Below the pieces are notes generated by a model that did no database searches, was not told the origin of the DNA, and saw only the letters and a program-made list of their open reading frames with translations. A program made the position numbers and the translations under genes. From the NCBI GenBank assembly GCA_017307285.1, contig JAFKFI010000069.1, forward strand, positions 35,683-99,682: a DNA stretch of 64,000 nt, written 5' to 3'. Of this stretch, positions 17,907 through 28,635 are shown piece by piece. This DNA comes from Alphaproteobacteria bacterium (GTDB lineage: Bacteria > Pseudomonadota > Alphaproteobacteria > Acetobacterales > Acetobacteraceae). Positions within the stretch are counted from its first letter, which is position 1; each line of letters begins with the position of its first letter.

Positions 17907-18756
17907 GCAGCTCGATTATGCCGTCGAGCTGGTCGAGCGAGCGATAGCGGATGCGCAAAGTGCCTCCTTTGCCGTCAAACGAGATCTGCACTCGAAGCCC
18001 CAAGCGGTCCGCGAGGTCTTGCTCCAGTGCGCGAGTTGCGCCATCGGCCGGGCTTTGCACCGCGGGTATGGCGGCGGTCTCCGGCCGAGCTGCAAGCGCC
18101 TCGGTCTGCCGGACATTGAGCCCACGCGCTATGACTGCGAGCGCTGCCTTCTCCGGTTCGGGATGGCTTAGCAGCGCCCGCGCATGGCCGGCAGACAGCG
18201 CTCCGTTGCGCACCTCCGCCTTCACCGTATCCGGAAGGTTGAGCAGGCGGAGCGTGTTCGCGATGTGGCTACGCGATTTCCCAACGGTCTGGGCCAGGCT
18301 GTCCTGTGTCATGCCGAACTCACGCATCAGCCGGGAAAAGCCCTCCGCCTCTTCGATCGGATCGAGGTCCTGCCGCTGCAGATTTTCAACCAGAGAGGCG
18401 GCCATTGCTTCGGCGTCAGCGAGGCTGCGGACCAGCACTGGGACCTCATGCAGCCCGGCCGCCTGGGCGGCCCGCCAGCGCCGCTCGCCGGCAATGATCT
18501 GATAGCGCCCCAGCCCGTCGGGGTGCGGCCGCGCGAGCAGCGGCTGCAGGACACCGCGGACTCGGATCGATTCTGCCAGTTCGTCGAGTAAAGTCGGATC
18601 CATCCTTGCACGAGGCTGAAACGGGCCGGGTTCAAGCAACTCGACCGGCACCGGCTGAATGCCGTCGCGCGCCTGCATGGCTTCGGCAGACGCGGTCTCA
18701 CCTAGGAGAGCCGCCAAGCCTCGGCCAAGGCGCGGGCCTGAATCCCGCGCGCTCAT
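17893..18756 (-). CDS. parB: Chromosome partitioning protein ParB
   Basis: A 287-aa CTP-dependent DNA clamp that loads at parS. GRGLAALLGE opens the protein; the CTP-binding core includes PGPFQPRARMDP and IIAGERRWRAAQAAG (about residues 85-100). A helix-turn-helix follows (TQDSLAQTVGKSRSHIANTLRLLN in two parts) with a C-terminal dimerisation domain after a variable linker. Its start overlaps the parA stop by 4 bp (ATGA), so the pair is coupled. Two parS-like sites lie 1.4 kb upstream within rsmG. Confidence 0.97.
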   Translation of the reverse strand: MSARDSGPRLGRGLAALLGETASAEAMQARDGIQPVPVELLEPGPFQPRARMDPTLLDELAESIRVRGVLQPLLARPHPDGLGRYQIIAGERRWRAAQAAGLHEVPVLVRSLADAEAMAASLVENLQRQDLDPIEEAEGFSRLMREFGMTQDSLAQTVGKSRSHIANTLRLLNLPDTVKAEVRNGALSAGHARALLSHPEPEKAALAVIARGLNVRQTEALAARPETAAIPAVQSPADGATRALEQDLADRLGLRVQISFDGKGGTLRIRYRSLDQLDGIIELLRRE

Positions 18757-19601
18757 GCCTTGGCGCCTCCTCGGCCTCGCTCTCGCTCGAGCAGTTCATG
18801 GGCAAGACGGATGTAGGCCTGCGCACCGGGCGAACGCGAGTCGTAAAGCAGCACCGGCTTGCCGTGGCTCGGAGCCTCAGAGATGCGGATGTTCCGAGGG
18901 ATCACCGTATCGTATACCCGATCACCAAAGAAGCCACGCGCGTCGGCTGCCACCAGCTCCGATAGATTGTTGCGTCGGTCGTGCATCGTGAGAACGATTC
19001 CTTGCAGTCGCAGCCCCGGATTGAGTCCGCGTCGCACAAGGTCGACAGTGCGGACCAGCTGAGTGATTCCTTCCAGGGCGAAGAATTCGCATTGCAAGGG
19101 CACCACCACCCCCTCTGCAGCCACCAAAGCGTTCAGCGTAAGCAGGCCGAGGCTGGGTGGACAATCGATCAGAATCAGCCGGTAGGATCCGCCGGGCGGG
19201 CGAAGTCTCGCGAGGGCATCGCGAAGCCGAAATTCCCGGCGTTCGAGTGCCACCAGTTCGATTTCGGCACCGGTAAGATCGGGCTCGGCGGGGACAAGGC
19301 TGAGGCCGGGAATGCCGGTATCATGGATGGCCTCTGGCGGGGTCCGGCTCCCCATCAATAACTCATAGCTACCCGCTTCCCGATCCTTGCCGGCGAAACC
19401 GAGACCGGTGGAAGCGTTCCCTTGCGGGTCGAGGTCGATGAGCAGCACGGACCAACCGGTCGCCGCGAGCGCGGCGGCCAGGTTGATCGCCGTCGTGGTT
19501 TTGCCGACACCGCCCTTCTGGTTAGCCACTGCGAGGATCCTGGTCCTGGACAGACCGACCGGTGCCGCGTCAGCCTGCGCCTCGTTTTGGGGCTCCGGCA
19601 C
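18753..19601 (-). CDS. parA: Chromosome partitioning ATPase ParA
   Basis: A 282-aa Walker-type ATPase that drives origin segregation with ParB. The deviant Walker A motif is NQKGGVGKTTTAINLAAALA (about residues 28-47), then DLDPQGNASTGLG (Walker A') and LILIDCPPSLGLLTLNAL (Walker B). The N-terminal 22 residues are a short Pro/Ala tail. It overlaps rsmG by 32 bp at the start and parB by 4 bp at the end. Confidence 0.97.
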   Translation of the reverse strand: MPEPQNEAQADAAPVGLSRTRILAVANQKGGVGKTTTAINLAAALAATGWSVLLIDLDPQGNASTGLGFAGKDREAGSYELLMGSRTPPEAIHDTGIPGLSLVPAEPDLTGAEIELVALERREFRLRDALARLRPPGGSYRLILIDCPPSLGLLTLNALVAAEGVVVPLQCEFFALEGITQLVRTVDLVRRGLNPGLRLQGIVLTMHDRRNNLSELVAADARGFFGDRVYDTVIPRNIRISEAPSHGKPVLLYDSRSPGAQAYIRLAHELLERERGRGGAKA

Positions 19602-20241
19602 GATGGATCTCGCTGAGCATGAGGATGGTCGCCTCGGGGGCGGTGCGGCTTGGGATCCGCCGCACTTGCATGTGCCACTCCGCGAGGGCTCTCGTCAATT
19701 CGTCCTCGGCATTTCGACCCTTTTGGGCCAGCAGCATGCCACCCTCTTGAAGGAGCGGACTTGCCACGTGGACCAGTTTTAGCAGGGGCGCAAAAGCGCG
19801 TGCCGTAACCACAGGAGCAGGGTTGATCCGGGCTCGTTCTGCCCGAACGGCGTGGATGCGGACAGGGGCTCCAGTTGCACGAACGGCCTCGGCGAGGAAC
19901 GCTGCCTTTCGATGATCGGCTTCCACCAGTTCAAAGTGCACGCCAGTGATCAGCGAGAGAACCAAGCCTGGAAAGCCAGCGCCAGTCCCCAGATCGATAG
20001 CCCGGGTGGCCTGAGGCGTGAGCAGCGGCGCTAGTTGAGCCGCGTCGGCAATATGGCGGGTCCAGATATCCCGTTCATCGGCTTGGGCTATGAGATTGAC
20101 GGTCCGGTTCCAGCGCAGGAGGAGATCGGAATAGCATTCCAGCCGAACCAGCGTTTCACGTGGAACATGAACCCCAACGAGAGCCAGTGTTTCACGTGAA
20201 ACATCACTTGGCACGGACGGTCTGTGCCTTGCTGCGAACAT
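19570..20241 (-). CDS. rsmG: 16S rRNA (guanine-N7) methyltransferase RsmG
   Basis: A 223-aa SAM-dependent methyltransferase that modifies G527 of 16S rRNA. The SAM motif is [17 protein letters not shown] (about residues 87-103), preceded by NRTVNLIAQ and RHIADAAQL. Its N terminus contains two near-identical peptides, VSRETL and VPRETL, because the coding DNA there carries two parS-like palindromes. It overlaps mnmG by 38 bp and parA by 32 bp. The start at 20241 may be an over-extension; all starts before residue 27 keep at least one parS inside the gene. Confidence 0.94.
   Translation of the reverse strand: MFAARHRPSVPSDVSRETLALVGVHVPRETLVRLECYSDLLLRWNRTVNLIAQADERDIWTRHIADAAQLAPLLTPQATRAIDLGTGAGFPGLVLSLITGVHFELVEADHRKAAFLAEAVRATGAPVRIHAVRAERARINPAPVVTARAFAPLLKLVHVASPLLQEGGMLLAQKGRNAEDELTRALAEWHMQVRRIPSRTAPEATILMLSEIHRAGAPKRGAG
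20152..20167. promoter_or_regulatory. parS-like site 2
   Basis: CGTTTCACGTGGAACA differs from the bacterial parS consensus TGTTTCACGTGAAACA at two positions (first base and the twelfth). It lies 20 bp from a perfect copy, in the same reading frame of rsmG, and encodes VPRETL. The GTTCCACGTGAAAC variant is known among functional parS sites. Confidence 0.75.
20188..20203. promoter_or_regulatory. parS site 1 (perfect consensus)
   Basis: TGTTTCACGTGAAACA, a perfect 16-bp palindrome identical to the universal chromosomal parS consensus bound by ParB. It lies inside rsmG directly next to parAB, and one base before the mnmG stop codon complement. The second, two-mismatch site begins 36 bp away. Confidence 0.94.
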
Positions 20242-22030
20242 GTGCCAGAAGTGCGGCCAGCCCCGCAGGCGTCATTCCCTGGAGCCGGGAGGCAGCTCCA
20301 AGTGAGGCAGGCCGCTGCCGAGCAAGTTTGTCTCGCAACTCGCTTGTCAATCCGCCTACCATTGCGAAGTTAACATCGCCCAACAGCAACCCTTCCTCCC
20401 GCCGGAAAGCTCGGATATCAGCCTCCTGGCGCCGCAGGTACCCGACATAGCGCGCCTCGGTCTCGATGTGGTTCCGTACCCGTGGGGCCAGCGCGGCGAG
20501 CCAGGGAAATTGATGCCAGTGCTGCCCATCATCGATCGCCACCACCTCCATCAGAGAGCGCCGCCTTCCGTCTGGCCCCTGTGCGATTGCGGCTCGCGCC
20601 CGTTCCAGAGCCTCGCGCACCTCTTTCTCATACGCCAGGAACCGCGCGGCCCGAGATGCGCCGACGCACCCCCATTCCAAGCCGGTCCGCGTCAAGCGGA
20701 GATCGGCGTTATCTGCCCGCAAGCTAAGCCGGAACTCCGAGCGAGAGGTAAACATCCGATACGGCTCGCCCACCCCTTGGTTTACCAGATCGTCTACCAG
20801 CACACCAATGTACCCATCCGCCCGACCCAGCCCCACCATACTCCCACCACCCGCGAACCGCGCGGCGTTGACCCCGGCTAGGATGCCCTGGGCGGCGGCC
20901 TCCTCGTAACCCGTCGTGCCGTTGATTTGACCAGCCAAAAACAATCCCGGCAGTCGACGCAATGCGAGTGAAGGGTCCAGGGCCCGCGGATCGACAAAAT
21001 CGTACTCCACCGCATAGCCCGGCCGAATGATGCGAGCGCTTTCCAGCCCGGGGATGGTCTGTAGCATCGCGACCTGCACGTCCTCGGGCAAGCTGGTGGA
21101 GATGCCATTGGGATAAACGGTGTCGTCCGCCAACCCTTCAGGCTCCAAAAAGATAGTGTGACGCTCGCGATTGGCGAAACGCACCAGCTTGTCCTCGATC
21201 GACGGGCAATAGCGCGGGCCGGGGCCGGAGATTGCGCCGCCATACACGGCTGAGCGATGCAAGTTCGCACGGATCAGCGCGTGGGTAGCCGGGGTCGTCG
21301 CAGTCATGCGGCAGGCGATTTGCGGGTTGTCGATCCGCTCCGTCATTGTGCTGAACGGTTCCGGCTCGGCGTCTCCGTGATCCACCTCGAGCCCTCCCCA
21401 ATCGATGCTGTTTCGGTCCAATCGCGGCGGCGTGCCGGTCTTTAGCCTGCCCAGCGGCAGATCGAGTCTGGCCAAGGTCCGCGCCAGACCAATCGATGGA
21501 GCCTCGCCGACGCGACCGGCCGGCATCTGCCAATCGCCGACATGGATAACCCCCCTTAGGAAGGTCCCAGCAGTCAGGACCGCCGCCCCGCAGGCGATTC
21601 GCCCGCCATCCGCGCACAGCACCGCCGCCAGATGCCCGGCGCGGTCCACCTCAAGATCCTCGACGGCGCCAGCGCGCATTTCCAACCCGTCGGTCGCTGC
21701 CAGCAAGCCCTGGATCCCTCGACGATAAAGCGAGCGGTCGGCCTGCGCCCGCGGGCCACGCACCGCCGGGCCCTTGCTGCGATTGAGCACCTTGAAATGG
21801 ATCCCGGCCAAATCGGCGGCCCGGCCCATCAGCCCGTCCAGCGCGTCGATCTCGCGTACCAGATGACCCTTGCCGATGCCACCGATCGCCGGATTGCAGG
21901 ACATTTCGCCGATTGTCTCGAGTCGATGGGTGAGCAGCAGCGTCCGGGCCCCCATCCTCGCCGCCGCAGCGGCCGCTTCGCAGCCAGCGTGCCCGCCGCC
22001 AATGACCACCACATCGTATTGGGAACCCAT
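20204..22030 (-). CDS. mnmG: tRNA 5-carboxymethylaminomethyl-uridine modification enzyme MnmG (GidA)
   Basis: A 608-aa FAD-dependent enzyme that, with MnmE, adds the carboxymethylaminomethyl group to U34 of certain tRNAs. The FAD motif [16 protein letters not shown] begins at residue 5; [25 protein letters not shown] and LKTGTPPRL follow. The C terminus ([19 protein letters not shown] helical region) binds MnmE. The start at 22030 has GGGGTAGGTGG upstream; a 19-codon longer frame lacks family similarity. It is 31 bp downstream of mnmE. Confidence 0.97.
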   Translation of the reverse strand: MGSQYDVVVIGGGHAGCEAAAAAARMGARTLLLTHRLETIGEMSCNPAIGGIGKGHLVREIDALDGLMGRAADLAGIHFKVLNRSKGPAVRGPRAQADRSLYRRGIQGLLAATDGLEMRAGAVEDLEVDRAGHLAAVLCADGGRIACGAAVLTAGTFLRGVIHVGDWQMPAGRVGEAPSIGLARTLARLDLPLGRLKTGTPPRLDRNSIDWGGLEVDHGDAEPEPFSTMTERIDNPQIACRMTATTPATHALIRANLHRSAVYGGAISGPGPRYCPSIEDKLVRFANRERHTIFLEPEGLADDTVYPNGISTSLPEDVQVAMLQTIPGLESARIIRPGYAVEYDFVDPRALDPSLALRRLPGLFLAGQINGTTGYEEAAAQGILAGVNAARFAGGGSMVGLGRADGYIGVLVDDLVNQGVGEPYRMFTSRSEFRLSLRADNADLRLTRTGLEWGCVGASRAARFLAYEKEVREALERARAAIAQGPDGRRRSLMEVVAIDDGQHWHQFPWLAALAPRVRNHIETEARYVGYLRRQEADIRAFRREEGLLLGDVNFAMVGGLTSELRDKLARQRPASLGAASRLQGMTPAGLAALLAHVRSKAQTVRAK

Positions 22031-22061
22031 CCACCTACCCCGGTAGCTAAAACTGGACCGA

Positions 22062-23369
22062 TTACTTACCAATGCAGAACTGGGCAAAGATCGTGTCTAG
22101 TATATCTTCGACACCGACTTCTCCTGTCACCCGCCCCAGTGCGCGCACCGCCAGCCGCAGATCCTCAGCCCGCAACTCGGGCCAGGCCGCCTGTCGCGCC
22201 CCGGCCAGTCGCTTCGCCGCCTCGGACAGAGCCGCCCGATGACGCGCTCGGGTGAGTGGCGGCGGTCCGGCGACGTCCGTTAAAGCCCGAGCCTCGGCGG
22301 TCAAGGACGCAAGGAGCCGGTCGAGCCCGGCTCCAGTCGCTGCACTAACCGCCAGCACGCCCTCCGGTGCACAGCCGCCCAGATCTGCCTTGTTGAAGAC
22401 GACCACCTCACGAGTGCAACCCCAATTCAGCGGGTCGTCGATCCCTTGGCTAACATCATACACTGAAACGACCAGATCAGCGGAAGCCGCCCTCGCGAGC
22501 GCGCGTCGGACCCCCTCAGCTTCAATCAGATCGCCACTCTCCCGCAGCCCGGCCGTATCCACCAGGGTTACCGGCACGCCGCCAAGTTCCACCCTGGTCT
22601 CCAGGGCATCCCGGGTCGTGCCGGGCAGCGCCGAGACGATCGCCACCTCGCGTCCGGCAAGCGCGTTCACCAGTGTCGACTTGCCAACATTCGGGGGCCC
22701 GATCACCGCGAAGACCAGTCCCTCCCGCAGCCGCTCGCCGCGTCGTCCATCGTCGAGGTGCCGTTCGATCGCCCGTTGCAAGGCCGCCAGCTCAGCAAGC
22801 ATCGCCGCCTCGGTATCGGGAGGCAGATCTTCGTCGGGGAAGTCAATCAGCGCCTCTTGCTCGGCGAGCATCAGCCGCAACCGCACCGCCCAGCCACGGT
22901 ACAAATCGCCCAACGCACCATCGAGTTGGCGCAATGCCTGACGCCGCTGCTCCGCTGTCTCGGCAGCCACCAGATCGCCGATCGCCTCCGCCTCAACCAG
23001 GTCCATCCGCCCGTTGAGAAAGGCTCGCCGAGTGAACTCCCCGGGCTCCGCCGGCCTCGCACCCAGTTGCACAAGCGCATCCGCCACGCCGGTCACCACC
23101 GCCCGGCCAGCATGCAGGTGCAACTCCGCCGAATCCTCGCCCGAATAGCTGCCCGGGCCCGGCAGCCACAACACCATCGCTTGGTCGAGCACCTCGCCCG
23201 CCCGGTCGCGCAACCGCCGCAGCGACGCCCGGCGTGGCTCCGGGCGCCCGCCGCACAGGGCGTCAAGCAATTCCCCGCTCGCCGGCCCGCTGATCCGCAT
23301 GACTGCAATCGCCGCCCGCCCCACCCCGGAGGCCACGGCGAAGACCGTGTCGGTCTCCCGCGGAATCAC
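22062..23369 (-). CDS. mnmE: tRNA modification GTPase MnmE (TrmE)
   Basis: A 435-aa GTPase partner of MnmG. The N-terminal formyl-THF-binding domain starts [20 protein letters not shown]. The G domain contains [31 protein letters not shown] and NKAD. The C terminus is the invariant CIGK. Translation starts at GTG 23369, which overlaps the stop codon of the upstream ferredoxin gene as GTGA; this overlap decides the start against a longer frame that reads through the ferredoxin gene out of frame. Confidence 0.96.
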   Translation of the reverse strand: MIPRETDTVFAVASGVGRAAIAVMRISGPASGELLDALCGGRPEPRRASLRRLRDRAGEVLDQAMVLWLPGPGSYSGEDSAELHLHAGRAVVTGVADALVQLGARPAEPGEFTRRAFLNGRMDLVEAEAIGDLVAAETAEQRRQALRQLDGALGDLYRGWAVRLRLMLAEQEALIDFPDEDLPPDTEAAMLAELAALQRAIERHLDDGRRGERLREGLVFAVIGPPNVGKSTLVNALAGREVAIVSALPGTTRDALETRVELGGVPVTLVDTAGLRESGDLIEAEGVRRALARAASADLVVSVYDVSQGIDDPLNWGCTREVVVFNKADLGGCAPEGVLAVSAATGAGLDRLLASLTAEARALTDVAGPPPLTRARHRAALSEAAKRLAGARQAAWPELRAEDLRLAVRALGRVTGEVGVEDILDTIFAQFCIGK

Positions 23370-23641
23370 TCGGCGGCGGCGGTCTCGGGTGGGTACCACA
23401 CGCCCTCGGGATAGATCACCACGCAGGGGCCGAGCTCGCAGCGGTCCAGGCAACCGGCCATGTTCACTCGCACACCAGGCAAGCCGAGCTCCTTGGCGCG
23501 CACCTTCATGTAATCGCGCAGCTTCTCGGAGCCCTTGGCGGCGCAGGAGCCCCGCTTGTGTCCGTCCGGCCGCCGATTGCAGCACACGAAGACGTGTGCC
23601 TCATAGTATTGCGGCGGATCGCCGGCCTGACGGTCGCCCAT
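23366..23641 (-). CDS. Thioredoxin-like [2Fe-2S] ferredoxin
   Basis: A 91-aa ferredoxin of the thioredoxin-like 2Fe-2S family. The cluster cysteines are in VFVCCNRRPDGHKRGSC and GCLDRCELGPCVVIYPEG. The usual two-part ligand arrangement is intact. Its stop overlaps the mnmE start by 4 bp, so both are likely translated from one message. The redox partner is not known; coupling with mnmE is seen directly but a functional link is only suggestive. Confidence 0.93.
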   Translation of the reverse strand: MGDRQAGDPPQYYEAHVFVCCNRRPDGHKRGSCAAKGSEKLRDYMKVRAKELGLPGVRVNMAGCLDRCELGPCVVIYPEGVWYPPETAAAE

Positions 23642-23736
23642 ACCTATCCTCCGTGTCGTGGGATCGCCGCGCCTCGCAGGACGTACCCACCGCCCCCATC
23701 TACCGCCAATGCCCTTTCATCGGCAAAGGACGACCA

Positions 23737-25821
<2,085 letters not shown>

Positions 25822-25928
25822 AGGCCTGCCCGGCCAACGGCCGCCGCAATTGGCCGCGTAAGACAGCAAAGGTCGCCGCGATCGCCGAACAGGCGAGTCG
25901 TCCGGCATCACACGACTGAACCGAGCGA

Positions 25929-26579
25929 CTACCCTGGGATGTTCTCCCGAAACGGTCGCAGCTGCCCTTCCAGAGCGCGGCCGAAGGCAGGGCGTGATTC
26001 GCACCGCTGGCGGTAGGCATCGAGACTCGGGAAGCGCCTAAGCACATCGGAATTGACAAGCTCACGGAGCACCGTGGTCATCATCAGGTCGCCGGCCGTG
26101 AATCGGTCCTCCAGATACTCCCTATCGTCGAGCCAAGCGGCGAGCCCCGCCAGGCGTCCATCCAGCATGGCCGCGGCCTGCGGGCGGCGTTCCAGGGTCC
26201 ACGCTTCTCCGGCATGGAACACGTCGAGGTGGACCAGATTCTGCACATGCGGCTCGACCGAGTTCAATGCGGCGAGCACCCACGTCGTCACTCGCGCCCG
26301 ACCCGCCGGGTCCCTCGGCGCCAGCGCCTCCGACTTATCGGCAATGTGGAGCACGATCGCACCCGACTCGAACATCTCCACTTCGTCGTCACGGTAGGCC
26401 GGCACCTGCCCGAAGGGCTGCCATTCGCGGTAGCTCTCGGACGCTTGCACCTCAGGATCGATTAGCCTCACCTCATAGGGCAGTCCTGCTTCCTCCAACG
26501 CCCAGCGCACCCGGAGATCACGTACATAGCCTTGCGCGAACGGCGGCACCCAACGGAACGCCGTCACCTGACTATTCAT
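25929..26579 (-). CDS. Glutathione S-transferase family protein
   Basis: A 216-aa two-domain GST. The thioredoxin-like N domain includes GYVRDLRVRWALEEAGLPYE, FGQVPAYRDDEVEMFESGAI (the cis-Pro and the glutathione gamma-Glu binding ES pair). The helical C domain has REYLEDRFTAGDLMMTTVL. It overlaps the DUF899 gene by 4 bp (ATGA), making it the last gene of a five-gene detoxification-like cluster. The class and substrate are unknown. Confidence 0.91.
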   Translation of the reverse strand: MNSQVTAFRWVPPFAQGYVRDLRVRWALEEAGLPYEVRLIDPEVQASESYREWQPFGQVPAYRDDEVEMFESGAIVLHIADKSEALAPRDPAGRARVTTWVLAALNSVEPHVQNLVHLDVFHAGEAWTLERRPQAAAMLDGRLAGLAAWLDDREYLEDRFTAGDLMMTTVLRELVNSDVLRRFPSLDAYRQRCESRPAFGRALEGQLRPFRENIPG

Positions 26580-27382
26580 GCGGTCTTCTCCTCACGGCGC
26601 TCCACCGCTGGCTCACAGCAAGGCTCGATTCTCTCGGGCGCCACGTAGCGTCCCGTGTGATCGACGCGGCCACCATCGTCGTATCGGTCGTGATGTCGCA
26701 CCCAATCGGTGAGGTTATGTCGCGGCCCGGTCTCGTTGCGGCCCTTGGGGGTAAGGTCGAGGAAATTATAGGTGTTGATCAACGACTCGGTGCCTCGCGC
26801 ATAGGCCGAGTAGGTGTGGAAGACGTTGCCGTTGGCGTCCCTGAAGAACACGCTTTCACCTGAGAGCTCGTCGCTCACAAAGGGCTGCTCTTCATAGTTG
26901 TAGTAGACCCTGCCGCGAGCCGCGTCCTCCTCGGTGAACGACACGTGGAAATCGAAGTTGAAGTCGCTGCCGTACGAGGAAACCCACTTCACGCCCCAGC
27001 CCATGCGCTTCCGGAAGGCCTCGATTTTGGCAAGCGGCGCACGCGACACCGCCACCAACGTCACGTCGTGGTGCTCGAGATGCGGCAGCGCGCCGTCGAA
27101 ATGGTCGGTCTGGAACGAGCAGCCGACACAGCCCTCCTCCCAATCCGGGCCGAGCATGAAGTGCTTGACGATGAGCTGGCTGCGTCCGGCGAATAAATCC
27201 TCCAGGGTCTCGCGTCCGTTCGGCCCGTCGAAGACATACACCTTCTCAATCTTGACCCAGGGCAGCGCGCGACGCTCGGCACTCAGTGCGTCGCGGGCGC
27301 GGGTGTGCTCCTTCTCTTTCGCCAGCAGCGCCTTGCGCGCGGCCAACCACTCGTCGCGTGAGACGACCTTGTGCGCTTCCAT
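26576..27382 (-). CDS. DUF899 thioredoxin-like protein
   Basis: A 268-aa protein of the DUF899 family, which has a thioredoxin-like fold. Landmarks: VSRDEWLAARKALLAKEKEHTR is split by the domain start, LIVKHFMLGPDW, EGCVGCSFQTDHFDG (CVGC pair), WVSSYGSDFNFDFHVSF, SVFFRDANGNVFHTYSAYARG. The C-terminal tail RIEPCCEPAVERREEKTA is lineage-specific. Biochemical role unknown; probably redox related. It overlaps the GST gene by 4 bp and lies 17 bp after the VOC gene. Confidence 0.9.
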   Translation of the reverse strand: MEAHKVVSRDEWLAARKALLAKEKEHTRARDALSAERRALPWVKIEKVYVFDGPNGRETLEDLFAGRSQLIVKHFMLGPDWEEGCVGCSFQTDHFDGALPHLEHHDVTLVAVSRAPLAKIEAFRKRMGWGVKWVSSYGSDFNFDFHVSFTEEDAARGRVYYNYEEQPFVSDELSGESVFFRDANGNVFHTYSAYARGTESLINTYNFLDLTPKGRNETGPRHNLTDWVRHHDRYDDGGRVDHTGRYVAPERIEPCCEPAVERREEKTA

Positions 27383-27399
27383 GTCGCTTGTCCTCCCTG

Positions 27400-27777
27400 T
27401 CAGGACGCCGGTGTGATGAGGCCGATCACCGCGCCGAGCGCATCACGCAGTATGGCGATCCGGCCAACGCCAGGGATGTCGAACGGCTCGCGCAAGACCG
27501 CCGCGCCCAGTGCGACGGCTTTGGCGAGCCGCGCGTCGACGTCATCGACCGCGATGTAGGCAAGCCAGTGTTCCGGAACACCCTCGAATTGCGGTCCCTG
27601 CATGTTGAAGATACCACCAGCGGGCTGCTCGCCGGACTTGGCGACCCAGTATGTCCCGCCGCTTTCCATCGGCATCCCCTCGAAGCTCCAGCCGATGGTG
27701 TGGGTGTAGAATGTCTTGGCGCCATCCGCGTCGCGCGTGTTCAACTCGTTCCAATGGAAACTGCCATGTGCCGCCAT
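27400..27777 (-). CDS. VOC (glyoxalase/bleomycin resistance-like) family protein
   Basis: A 125-aa vicinal-oxygen-chelate fold protein. FHWNELNTRDADGAKTFYT, GGTYWVAKSG, PEHWLAYIAVDDVDARLAKA and GRIAILRDALGAVIGL give the two babbb modules. The His/Glu metal positions are only partly clear. The start at 27777 follows GAGAGGAGCA; the upstream extension does not resemble the family. It sits between the SRPBCC and DUF899 genes on one strand, part of the same cluster. Confidence 0.88.
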   Translation of the reverse strand: MAAHGSFHWNELNTRDADGAKTFYTHTIGWSFEGMPMESGGTYWVAKSGEQPAGGIFNMQGPQFEGVPEHWLAYIAVDDVDARLAKAVALGAAVLREPFDIPGVGRIAILRDALGAVIGLITPAS

Positions 27778-27803
27778 CGTCCGTGCTCCTCTCGGCGCGC
27801 TGT

Positions 27804-28232
27804 TCAACCAACATAACGTTCGAGTTTGTCGAGCGCGCCGCTCCAGCCCCGCTGATGGCTGTCGCGCGTCGGCTCGTCGGCGAACTGCTCGTGCGTCAAA
27901 GTCAGGACCGTGCCGTCGCCGTCTGGGCGGAGCGCGACAGTCACCAGGGACTCGCGCTCCGGCGTGCTGCGCCACGCCCAGGTGAAGACCAACTTCTCGT
28001 TGGGCACGATCTCGCGATAGATGCCGCTGGCTTCGTGTTCCTCGCCATCGGCTGTGCGCGCGACTTTGACGAAACGGCCACCGACCCGGAGATCCGTCTC
28101 GGCGCGGATCGTCTCCGCGCCCGCCGGTCCCCACCAGCCCATTATCTGCCGCGGGTCGGTCCACGCCGCGAAGATTTTCGCGGGAGAGGCGCGGAGCCGG
28201 CGTCGGATGGTGAGGCTGGGCTTGGCGGACAT
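27804..28232 (-). CDS. SRPBCC (AHSA1-like) domain protein
   Basis: A 142-aa START/Bet v1-like ligand-binding fold of the AHSA1 family. IFAAWTDPRQIMGWWGP, DLRVGGRFV, GIYREIVPNEKLVFTW and DSHQRGWSGALDKLERY are typical positions. Such proteins commonly sit next to ArsR regulators, as here: it overlaps the upstream ArsR gene by 91 bp. Function not known beyond small-molecule binding. Confidence 0.89.
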   Translation of the reverse strand: MSAKPSLTIRRRLRASPAKIFAAWTDPRQIMGWWGPAGAETIRAETDLRVGGRFVKVARTADGEEHEASGIYREIVPNEKLVFTWAWRSTPERESLVTVALRPDGDGTVLTLTHEQFADEPTRDSHQRGWSGALDKLERYVG

Positions 28233-28564
28233 GGTTCATCCTCTTCCACAAAGGCAGCCAGGCGATCGAGCTGCTCGGACCAGAAGCGCTGATAGCGGTT
28301 CAACCACTCCACCGCCTGCTCCATCGGTGTCGCGTTCAACCGGCACGTCACGGTGCGGCCGGCCTTGCTGCGGGTGACGAGCCCGGCCTCCGACAGCACA
28401 TCGAGATGCTTCATGACCGCCGGCAACGACATCTCGAACGGCCGCGCCAGCTCGCTGACGGACAGGCTCCGCTCGGCCCCAAGCTGCGCCAACAGGGCGC
28501 GTCGCGTCGGATCGGCGAGAGCGGCGAAGGTGCGATCCAACGCAGCGGCATAATGCTTAACCAT
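28142..28564 (-). CDS. ArsR family transcriptional regulator
   Basis: A 140-aa winged-helix repressor. FAALADPTRRALLAQL and the HTH VSELARPFEMSLPAVMKHLDV are the ArsR core; cysteines of the metal-sensing type are absent, so it is the non-metal branch usually paired with SRPBCC proteins. Residues about 105-140 (Pro/Ser/Arg-rich) lie entirely in the region overlapping the SRPBCC gene and look like read-through of another frame. The start at 28564 is chosen over an upstream GTG/ATG because family similarity begins with MVKHYAAALDRTF. It likely controls the whole downstream cluster. Confidence 0.88.
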   Translation of the reverse strand: MVKHYAAALDRTFAALADPTRRALLAQLGAERSLSVSELARPFEMSLPAVMKHLDVLSEAGLVTRSKAGRTVTCRLNATPMEQAVEWLNRYQRFWSEQLDRLAAFVEEDEPCPPSPASPSDAGSAPLPRKSSRRGPTRGR

Positions 28565-28607
28565 CGAGTTAAGTATGACGCCCGTCCCTCGCCACGTCAA
28601 GGGCTTC

Positions 28608-28625
28608 GGCGGACTTCGATCCGCC
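28608..28625. repeat. Intergenic hairpin of the GGCGGA-N6-TCCGCC type
   Basis: GGCGGA (28608-28613) and TCCGCC (28620-28625) flank CTTCGA in the 71-bp gap between the radical SAM gene end and the ArsR start. It has the same 18-nt framework as 13523-13540 and 57143-57160. It could be a terminator of the radical SAM transcript on the minus strand or a dispersed repeat. Confidence 0.45.
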
Positions 28626-28635
28626 TTGCATCCGC

